Shown: positions 57,574 through 64,000 of the stretch, piece after piece
How positions within the stretch are numbered: the first letter of the stretch is position 1
Layout: every line of letters starts with the position of its first letter
Assembly (NCBI GenBank): GCA_003599885.1
Contig: QZKW01000030.1
Coordinates: 62,001-126,000, forward strand
Direction: 5' to 3'
DNA length: 64,000 nucleotides
From: Desulfobacteraceae bacterium
GTDB lineage: Bacteria; Desulfobacterota; Desulfobacteria; Desulfobacterales; Desulfosalsimonadaceae
Position numbers and translations under genes: made by a program
Notes under the pieces: generated by a model
Database searches by the model: none
Seen by the model: only the letters and a program-made list of their open reading frames with translations
What the model was told of the DNA's origin: nothing

Positions 57574-60015
57574 ATGGAGGATTTCACTTACATCGACGTG
57601 GCGGTTTCCCTGCCGCTGTATCAAACCTATACCTACAGCGTTCCGGAACCCCTGCGTCCAATGATCGCCGCCGGGAAGCGGGTCCTGGTTCCGTTCGGAA
57701 ACCGCCGGATCACCGGCTATGTCCTGGGTCCGGCGGAGATTGACAGGATCGACGGCATCAAGCCGGTCATTGAAATTCTGGATGAAATTCCGCTGTTTCC
57801 GGCATCCATGATTCCCCTGTTTAAATGGATGGCGGACTATTATATCCACCCGCTGGGGGAAGTCATCAAAGAGGCCCTGCCCGGCGGCATCAACGTCAAT
57901 GATTGTGTTGCCCTGGAAATCACCCCGCAGGGACGGGACCGCTTAAAAACAAAAACAGCCGGTTGCCCGGAAAACGATATCCTGTGCCTGCTGGAAACCG
58001 CTTCCTGCCGGCTTTCCGATGTGAACGGAAAACTGGGCCGGGAAGTCTCCGCTTCCGTGATCTCCAAAATGATTCGCGATGGCTTACTGGTTCGCAAACG
58101 GGAAATATCAAACGCCTCTACCCGGCAGAAAACCGAACGCTGTGTTTGTCTGAATGCTGATTGCGTCCTGCCGCCGGAAGCCCTGTCCGAGGCCAGACAA
58201 CGGGTTTTTCGCCTGGTGGCGGAACATGGGGAAATCGCTGTTTCAGACGTTAAAAAGATCCTGCCCACCGGGCCCGCGCATCTTAAGGCTCTGGAACAAA
58301 AAGGATACGTCTCCATCTTCAGCCAGCCGGTATACCGGGACCCTTTCGGCGACACCGTGCCGCGGGACACGCCACCCAAACTCACCCTGGACCAGCAGCA
58401 TGTGGTCTCCGGCATCGTTAATCCATTGGGCAGGGGATTTGAAACATTTCTGCTGGCAGGGGTCACAGGCAGCGGCAAAACCGAGGTGTATATGCATGCG
58501 GCGGCGGAAGCATTAAAAAAAGGATTGTCCGTGCTGGTGCTGGTTCCGGAAATCGCCCTGATCTCCGAGATTGAGCGGCGGTTCCGGGCCCGGTTCGGAG
58601 AATGCGTGGCCGTGCTGCACAGCGGCCTGTCTGCCGGGGAACGGCTGGATCAATGGGTCCGGGTCAGCAACCGGCAATGCCCCATCGTTATCGGGGCACG
58701 GTCCGCCATTTTCGCGCCCCTGACCGGCATCGGCCTGATTATTGTGGATGAGGAACATGACACATCGTACAAACAGGAAAGCCGGTTCCGCTATAATGCC
58801 AGGGACATGGCCGTCATCCGGGCCCGGATGGCGGAAGCCGTGGTGGTCCTGGGTTCCGCCACGCCATCCATCCAGTCGGTCTATAACGTGGGGACCCGGA
58901 AATTTTCCGAACTGAACCTGCAAAAACGGGTGTTTTCCCAGACCCTGCCGGATATTTCCGTGGTGGACCTGAAACAGCGCAAGGATGATCGGGGAACCCG
59001 CCGGTTTATCACCATCGACCTCCAGCAGGCCATGAAGGAAACCCTGGACCGGGGGGAGCAGGTGCTGCTTTTTTTAAACCGCCGGGGATTCGCCAGTTAT
59101 CCCGTTTGCGCCCAGTGCGGGGAGCCGTTAAAATGCCGGCACTGCGACATCACCCTCACCCTTCACCAGGCCGCCAGCTCCTACAAATGCCATCTGTGCG
59201 GGTTTTCCCTGCCTGCCAGCGCCGCCTGCACGGCCTGCGGGTCCAGGAGCATCAAGCTGATGGGAATGGGCACGGAAAAAATTGAGGCGGCGGTCCGGGG
59301 CCTTTTCCCGGAAGCCCGGGTGGCGCGCATGGACCGGGACACCACGGTCCGGAAAGGAGCGCTGCTCAAAATACTGAAAGGCCTTCGCCATCAGGAAATC
59401 GACATTCTCATCGGCACCCAGATGGTGGCCAAGGGCCATGATTTCCCGAACATCACGCTGGTGGGAATCATCTGTGCGGACCTGTCTTTGAGTTTTCCGG
59501 ATTTCCGGGCCGGGGAACTCACATTTCAGGTGCTGGCCCAGGTGGCGGGAAGGGCAGGCAGGGGAGAGCGGCCCGGCCGGGTGATCCTGCAAACTTACAG
59601 CCCCGAGCATTTCAGCATCACGGCAGCCACGGATCAGGATTTCATGGCGTTTTACAACCAGGAAATCAGCTTTCGAAAAACATTTAACTACCCGCCGTTT
59701 TCACGCATGATCCAGCTCAAAATTTCCGGTGCGGACATGAAAAAGACCCGGCATGAGGCCACAGCCATGGGCGGCATGTGCGATGCGCTTAAACGTGAAA
59801 ACCCGGATTTTAACCAATGGATTGAAGTTTTGGGTCCCATTGAAGCGCCCCTGTCACGGATCGCGGGCCGCTTTCGCTGGCAGATCATCCTCAAATCCCC
59901 CAACGCAACCCTGCTTCATCAGTTCGCCCGCCGCCTGGTTTTTGAAAACAACCTGCACTTGTCCGGCAACGCCGTCAGGGTGGGGATTGATGTGGACCCG
60001 TTTTTTATGATGTAA
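57574..60015 (+). CDS. priA: Primosomal protein N' (replication restart helicase)
   Basis: I use the ATG at 57574 (AAAAGG upstream); a TTG at 57562 is in frame. The protein of 813 residues has the N-terminal 3'BD-type domain and a winged-helix region. The helicase core has Walker A AGVTGSGKTE, DEEHD and GSATPSI. Eight Cys in paired CxxC motifs (VCAQCGEPLKCRHCDI, YKCHLCGFS, ACTACG) form the zinc-binding insertion. The later helicase motifs TQMVAKGHDFPN and QVAGRAGRG follow. PriA recognises stalled forks and reloads the replicative helicase. It overlaps the convergent EamA gene by 11 bases at the 3' end. Confidence 0.97.
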   Translation: MEDFTYIDVAVSLPLYQTYTYSVPEPLRPMIAAGKRVLVPFGNRRITGYVLGPAEIDRIDGIKPVIEILDEIPLFPASMIPLFKWMADYYIHPLGEVIKEALPGGINVNDCVALEITPQGRDRLKTKTAGCPENDILCLLETASCRLSDVNGKLGREVSASVISKMIRDGLLVRKREISNASTRQKTERCVCLNADCVLPPEALSEARQRVFRLVAEHGEIAVSDVKKILPTGPAHLKALEQKGYVSIFSQPVYRDPFGDTVPRDTPPKLTLDQQHVVSGIVNPLGRGFETFLLAGVTGSGKTEVYMHAAAEALKKGLSVLVLVPEIALISEIERRFRARFGECVAVLHSGLSAGERLDQWVRVSNRQCPIVIGARSAIFAPLTGIGLIIVDEEHDTSYKQESRFRYNARDMAVIRARMAEAVVVLGSATPSIQSVYNVGTRKFSELNLQKRVFSQTLPDISVVDLKQRKDDRGTRRFITIDLQQAMKETLDRGEQVLLFLNRRGFASYPVCAQCGEPLKCRHCDITLTLHQAASSYKCHLCGFSLPASAACTACGSRSIKLMGMGTEKIEAAVRGLFPEARVARMDRDTTVRKGALLKILKGLRHQEIDILIGTQMVAKGHDFPNITLVGIICADLSLSFPDFRAGELTFQVLAQVAGRAGRGERPGRVILQTYSPEHFSITAATDQDFMAFYNQEISFRKTFNYPPFSRMIQLKISGADMKKTRHEATAMGGMCDALKRENPDFNQWIEVLGPIEAPLSRIAGRFRWQIILKSPNATLLHQFARRLVFENNLHLSGNAVRVGIDVDPFFMM

Positions 60016-60982
60016 GCTTGCGGGACTTGCGCACCGCCAGCACCACATTGGCCGTCAGTATCAACCCGGCCCCGATCCAGCCGGTGACGGTCAGGGGCGG
60101 GTCCAGAGCGATCCAGGGGCCTAAAACAGCGGCCATGAGAATCCGGGACGACGACAGGACCCCGCCCTCAACCGCCGTGACATACCGGTATCCCAGGGTC
60201 AGCAGATACTGGCCGACGACGCCGAAGCCCCCGCACCAGAACAGATAGTAAAATTCCGCAGGATTCGGCCAGAAAATCCGGTTATGGAACAGGCCGAACA
60301 TGATGACGCTTCCCAGCCCGAACATGTAAAATAAAATGGTTTCCGTGTCATGGAACCTGCGGCTGATGTTTAAACAGAGAATCGCGAAAGCCGCCGTGAT
60401 GCCGGAGGCCAGCCCCCACAAATTGTTGATGTTCGGGGTCATCTGTTCCGGCGCCAGAATCATCCAGATACCGGCAACAGCCACCGCCACCATGGCGATG
60501 GCCACCCCGTCCCGCTGTTCTTTCAGCACAAACCACGAAGCCACGGCTAGAAAAACCGGATAGGTCATGTTCAGGATATTGCCTTCCGCCAGAGACGTCA
60601 CAGCCACAGCCTTGTAGAAACAAAACACCGCCATGCAGTTAAATATTGCCCGGCCCGCCAGCAGGTCATACCGCCGGGGTTTCAGATCCCGGCGTTTGAT
60701 CAGCAGCACACCGCACACAACGAGAAACCCCAGCACAAACCGGAAAAAAACGAAAAATGCCGGGTCAACATCCACTTCCATCCTGGCCCACCGGATATAG
60801 ATGGTTGAAATATAAAAGCATATTTCAGCAAGAAGGATCGCCAGGCACCCCAGCCACACCACTGCTTTCCGGGGCAGCCGGCCAACAGCAGATGTATTGG
60901 ATTGAATAACTGAGTGTTGCCTGTCCGCCCGCTTCACATTCAATTTTCCCGCATCCTTAGAATTCTTAACAATGATTGACAT
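60005..60982 (-). CDS. DMT-superfamily (EamA) transporter
   Basis: The ATG at 60982 begins a 325-residue protein; a longer frame to 61027 is possible. About ten transmembrane helices make up two EamA repeats. Landmarks are FFRFVLGFLVVCGVLL, YKAVAVTSLAEGNILNMTYP in the first half and LTLGYRYVTAVEGGVLSSSR in the second. Such proteins export metabolites or drugs across the inner membrane. A soluble, basic N-terminal part of 35 residues is unusually long. It is convergent with priA and divergent from the sigma-54 regulator. Confidence 0.85.
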   Translation of the reverse strand: MSIIVKNSKDAGKLNVKRADRQHSVIQSNTSAVGRLPRKAVVWLGCLAILLAEICFYISTIYIRWARMEVDVDPAFFVFFRFVLGFLVVCGVLLIKRRDLKPRRYDLLAGRAIFNCMAVFCFYKAVAVTSLAEGNILNMTYPVFLAVASWFVLKEQRDGVAIAMVAVAVAGIWMILAPEQMTPNINNLWGLASGITAAFAILCLNISRRFHDTETILFYMFGLGSVIMFGLFHNRIFWPNPAEFYYLFWCGGFGVVGQYLLTLGYRYVTAVEGGVLSSSRILMAAVLGPWIALDPPLTVTGWIGAGLILTANVVLAVRKSRKLTS

Positions 60983-61143
60983 CCGAAACCGGTGATGTTT
61001 TGAAAAATACTTTTCTTTTTTCACCAATGCCGGGTATCATAAGCGCGCCGCCACAAAAAAACAACCCATACCGGCCATCGTTGACCACTTCAAAAACGAT
61101 TATAAATGATGACCGCGATCACGGAAGGAAATCCATTCACACG

Positions 61144-62475
61144 ATGCTTCAGATACTGGTCATCGACGATGAAACCAATATCCGCAAAACCCTCTCCTAC
61201 TGCCTGACGGCCGAAGGGCATGCGGTTATGGCGGTGAGCAACCCTGCCGACGCCATCCGGGAAACCCGGAGGCGATCCTTTGATCTGGCTTTTCTGGACC
61301 TCCGGCTGGGCGGGGAAGACGGCATGGAACTGATCCCCGTCCTGCTGTCGGAATCCCCCTGGACCAAAATCGTGGTGATCACGGCCCACGCATCTGTCGA
61401 GAGCGCCGTGAACGCCATGAAAAAGGGGGCTGTCGATTATATCGCCAAACCCTTCACCCCGGATCAGGTCAGGCTCCTCACCCGGCGGATCGTCAGGATT
61501 CGGGAACTGGAAACCGAGGTCGCCGCCCTCCGGGAAGACATGCAGCGGCTGGGTCCGGAAAACCGGCTGGAGAGCAAAAATCCCGGCATGCAGCGGATCA
61601 TTGAAATGGCGAAAAAGGTCGCGCCGTCGGAGGCCACGGTGTTGCTTTGCGGGGAAAGCGGCACGGGAAAATCCGTGTTTGCAAAGGCCATCCACCACTG
61701 GAGCCCGAGGGCTCCAAAACCCATGGCGGTGGTGTCATGCCCGGCGGTTCCTTCGGATCTTTTTGAGAGTGAATTGTTCGGACACGTCAAGGGCGCATTC
61801 ACGGGGGCGGTGCGGGATAATCCGGGGCGCATCGCGGCCTGCGAGGGCGGCACGCTGTTTCTGGATGAAATCGGCGATATGGCCCCTTCGGTACAGGCCA
61901 AAGTATTGCGTTTTATCCAGGACAGGGAATATGAGCGCGTCGGGGAATCGACCCCAAGACAGGCGGATGTGCGGTTTATTGCAGCCACCAACGCCCACCT
62001 CGAAAAGCGGGTAGCGGAAGGCCGGTTCCGGGAAGACTTGTTTCACCGGCTCAACGTGATCAGTCTGACGATCCCCCCGCTCCGGAACCGGAAGGAGGAC
62101 ATCATGCCCCTGGCCGTCAATTTCCTTGCCCATTTCTGCCGCACCAACCACAAAACCATCCTTGGCTTCACCGCAGAGGCCGAAAACGCCATGATGAACC
62201 ATGCGTGGCCCGGAAATGTTCGGGAGCTTTGCAATACCATCGAACGCGCCGTGATTTTAGGAAGCGGTGAGCGGATCGAAAAAACCGACCTTCCCGACCA
62301 GATTGCACCCGCTTCCGTCATCCCGGCCATCGGCGACAAGGTGGCCTTATCCGCCATTGAGGAACTGCACATCCGGAAAATCATGGCCAATACCGCCTCG
62401 CTCCAGGAAGCCGCGGATGTTCTGGGTATCGACCAGGCAACCCTCTGGCGCAGGAGGAAGGCTTACGGCATCTGA
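61144..62475 (+). CDS. Sigma-54-dependent response regulator (NtrC/AlgB family)
   Basis: The ATG at 61144 starts MLQILVIDDE; upstream codons look non-coding. The 443-residue protein has a receiver (Asp in LAFLDLRLGGEDG), an AAA+ domain with Walker A GESGTGKSVFAKAIH, the sigma-54 contact loop GAFTGA and Walker B TLFLDEIGD, and a C-terminal Fis-type helix-turn-helix (LQEAADVLGIDQATLWRRRK). It activates sigma-54 promoters when phosphorylated. The kinase encoded downstream is the likely partner. A sigma-54 promoter sits between the two genes, which suggests positive feedback. Confidence 0.95.
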   Translation: MLQILVIDDETNIRKTLSYCLTAEGHAVMAVSNPADAIRETRRRSFDLAFLDLRLGGEDGMELIPVLLSESPWTKIVVITAHASVESAVNAMKKGAVDYIAKPFTPDQVRLLTRRIVRIRELETEVAALREDMQRLGPENRLESKNPGMQRIIEMAKKVAPSEATVLLCGESGTGKSVFAKAIHHWSPRAPKPMAVVSCPAVPSDLFESELFGHVKGAFTGAVRDNPGRIAACEGGTLFLDEIGDMAPSVQAKVLRFIQDREYERVGESTPRQADVRFIAATNAHLEKRVAEGRFREDLFHRLNVISLTIPPLRNRKEDIMPLAVNFLAHFCRTNHKTILGFTAEAENAMMNHAWPGNVRELCNTIERAVILGSGERIEKTDLPDQIAPASVIPAIGDKVALSAIEELHIRKIMANTASLQEAADVLGIDQATLWRRRKAYGI

Positions 62476-62596
62476 TTTTCACTGCACCTGTACGCGCATT
62501 GCATAATGCAATGCCACATTCACCATCTCCTTTCAATTTTCAATATCAATTCGTCTCCGGATATCATAATATCTTGATTTTTAATTTAATAAAAAA

Positions 62597-62613
62597 CGGC
62601 ATGGCTATTGCAT
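62597..62613 (+). promoter_or_regulatory. Sigma-54 promoter of the sensor kinase gene
   Basis: CGGCATG-GCTA-TTGCAT fits the sigma-54 consensus TGGCACG-N4-TTGCW. The essential GG and GC are exactly 10 bases apart. Transcription would begin near 62624, giving a short leader with AAAGGA before the ATG at 62652. Confidence 0.7.
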
Positions 62614-62651
62614 TCTGTATTTTGCGGTAAACCAATAAAGGAACTGGTTTT

Positions 62652-64000
62652 ATGACGTTAAAAAAGAAAATACTGACCGGGTATGGTGTCTCCCTTGTCC
62701 TCATGGGCCTTGTGATCGCGTGGGCGGTTACGAATCTGGTGTCCCTGGGCAGGGCGACCGACGCCATTTTGAGCGAAAACTACCGGAGCATCATCGCCGC
62801 CGAAAATATGGTGGATGCGCTGGAGCGTCAGGACAGCGGCATCCTTCTCCTGTTTCTGGGCGACGCATCAAACGGCATTGCGCAGTTCCGGGAAAACGAG
62901 GGAGAATTTCTGTCGTGGCTGTCCCGGGCCAGGGACAACATCACCATCCCCGGAGAAGCGAAACTGCTTGAGTCCATTGACGCCGGGTACACAACATACC
63001 GGCATCGGTTTTCCGCGCTAACCGATTGGCGCGACAGCGCCAAACCGCCTTTGCGGCTCGCGCATTATAAGGAAACGATTTACCCCATTTTCGCCAAGGT
63101 GCGCGAAGGATGCATCAATCTTCGCAATCTCAACGAGGAAACCATGTATGCCGCCAGCGTAAGGGCTGGCAATGTGGCCCGGCGCGCCTTCTGGTCCACA
63201 ATCCTCGTGGCAGGGGCGGCGCTGATCATGGCCCTGATCTTCAGCCTGTTTCTCGCCGAGCGGATCGTCCGGCCCATCCGGCGTTTCATGGAGGCATCCA
63301 AAAAGATTTCTTCAGGGGATTATGCCGTCCAGGTGCCCGTGGAAACCGGCGACGAGCTGGGCCATCTGGCCGATGAGTTCAACCGGATGGCCACGCAGAT
63401 CTGCCGCTATAATGAAATGAATATCGAGCAGATCATCTCGGAAAAAAACAAGGGGGAGGCGATTCTGGCAAGCATTGAGGATGGCCTGGTGGTTTTCGAT
63501 ACGAAACTTAAGGTGACGGGTATCAACCCTGCCGCCCGGCGGATGATGGGCATGGAATTGAGGGAAATCGCCTCATTGCAGTGTGCGGACTTTTTCGCGG
63601 ACCCCAATGTGTGCAATCTGATTCGCAGAACCGTCGAGACGGGGACACAGCCCAGTCTTCCCGACGAACAGCGGATCATCACGATTCCGGCGGGGGAACA
63701 ATCCCGCCACTATCTGTTTTCCGTAACGGCCATTCATGGACGGGACAAAAAACTTTCCGGCATCGTGCTGCTGCTCAGGGACGTCACCCGCCTGAAAGAA
63801 GTGGAGCGGCTCAAGAATGAATTCGTGATGGCCGCCTCTCACGAGCTGCGGACCCCGCTCACCAGTCTGGGAATGAGTGTTGATCTGCTTCTGGAACACG
63901 CGGCCCAGGGGCTTGCCGAAAAGGACCGGGAGCTTTTGCAGGCCGCTCATGAGGAAGTCCACCGGATGAAGGCGTTGATCAATGATTTGCTGGATTTGTC
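62652..64000 (+). CDS. KinB-like sensor histidine kinase, 3' end cut by window edge
   Basis: The 449 visible residues start at the ATG at 62652 (AAAGGAAC upstream). A helix (about 10-30), a periplasmic four-helix sensor region (31-175), a second helix (about 178-200) and a HAMP domain follow. A PAS domain (about 265-375, ILASIEDGLVVFDTKLKV) leads to HisKA with MAASHELRTPLTSLGMS, the KinB/PhoR class. The ATPase domain lies beyond the edge. The kinase-regulator pair with a sigma-54 regulator first resembles AlgB/KinB, which controls alginate and stress genes in Pseudomonas. Its stimulus is not known. Confidence 0.9.
   Translation, partial: MTLKKKILTGYGVSLVLMGLVIAWAVTNLVSLGRATDAILSENYRSIIAAENMVDALERQDSGILLLFLGDASNGIAQFRENEGEFLSWLSRARDNITIPGEAKLLESIDAGYTTYRHRFSALTDWRDSAKPPLRLAHYKETIYPIFAKVREGCINLRNLNEETMYAASVRAGNVARRAFWSTILVAGAALIMALIFSLFLAERIVRPIRRFMEASKKISSGDYAVQVPVETGDELGHLADEFNRMATQICRYNEMNIEQIISEKNKGEAILASIEDGLVVFDTKLKVTGINPAARRMMGMELREIASLQCADFFADPNVCNLIRRTVETGTQPSLPDEQRIITIPAGEQSRHYLFSVTAIHGRDKKLSGIVLLLRDVTRLKEVERLKNEFVMAASHELRTPLTSLGMSVDLLLEHAAQGLAEKDRELLQAAHEEVHRMKALINDLLDL

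Noticed and set aside
1-64000. CRISPR arrays, insertion sequences, rRNA and tRNA genes
   Set aside because: No regularly spaced repeats, transposase motifs or RNA gene structures were seen on either strand.

Overview
The window looks like a chromosomal segment of a Gram-negative, respiratory bacterium, most likely a member of the Desulfobacterota (former Deltaproteobacteria, Desulfobacterales-like). The reasons are many outer-membrane proteins and lipoproteins, a cytochrome b/Rieske/octaheme cytochrome c module, a very dense set of hybrid histidine kinases and response regulators, a sigma-54 activator, and frequent GTG/TTG starts. The taxon is an inference from gene style, not from a marker comparison. 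No rRNA, tRNA, CRISPR array or transposase gene was found.

Layout. 0-9.7 kb: mixed genes. They are a cut-off nucleotidyltransferase with its small partner, a DUF2889 protein, a COG2509-type FAD protein, two lipoproteins (one SHOCT, one metallo-beta-lactamase fold), a nucleoside deaminase, a LysE exporter, a PAP2 acid phosphatase with an extra C-terminal domain, and an MscS channel. 10-29 kb: a plus-strand run of envelope genes. A cytochrome b - Rieske - octaheme/TPR cytochrome c group is followed by an OprB-type porin, two DUF3313 lipoproteins, a large Cys-type sulfatase, a MetA-type outer-membrane protein, two alpha/beta hydrolases, a DUF4105 membrane protein and further lipoproteins. The run ends in a truncated RluA-type pseudouridine synthase.

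29.5-48.5 kb: about 19 kb entirely on the minus strand, almost all signal transduction. In order of transcription it runs: heme-oxygenase-like protein, CarH-type cobalamin-binding protein, PAS kinase, response regulator with a Cys4 tail, hybrid kinase, (inserted four-helix-bundle element), PilZ protein, GAF-PAS-LuxR regulator, REC-DUF4388 regulator, lidless Hsp70, REC-GGDEF diguanylate cyclase, 5TM kinase, single REC protein, and two more hybrid kinases. I read it as one tetrapyrrole-linked phosphorelay that also makes and senses c-di-GMP. It is the best candidate for an undescribed system here.

48.6-64 kb: a radical SAM protein, SEC-C and NYN/LOTUS proteins, a 53-residue TTG-start gene, citrate synthase (gltA), an MBL hydrolase and a lipoprotein. 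A small AT-richer accessory island (54.8-57.5 kb) follows, with a degenerate HicB-HicA fusion, a TerB-N protein and its partner, and several perfect palindromes. Last come priA, an EamA transporter and an AlgB/KinB-like pair: a sigma-54 activator and a sensor kinase. The kinase gene has a good sigma-54 promoter. Three copies of an inverted 'CTCTGCG...CGCAGAG' repeat and one REP-like pair lie between genes.
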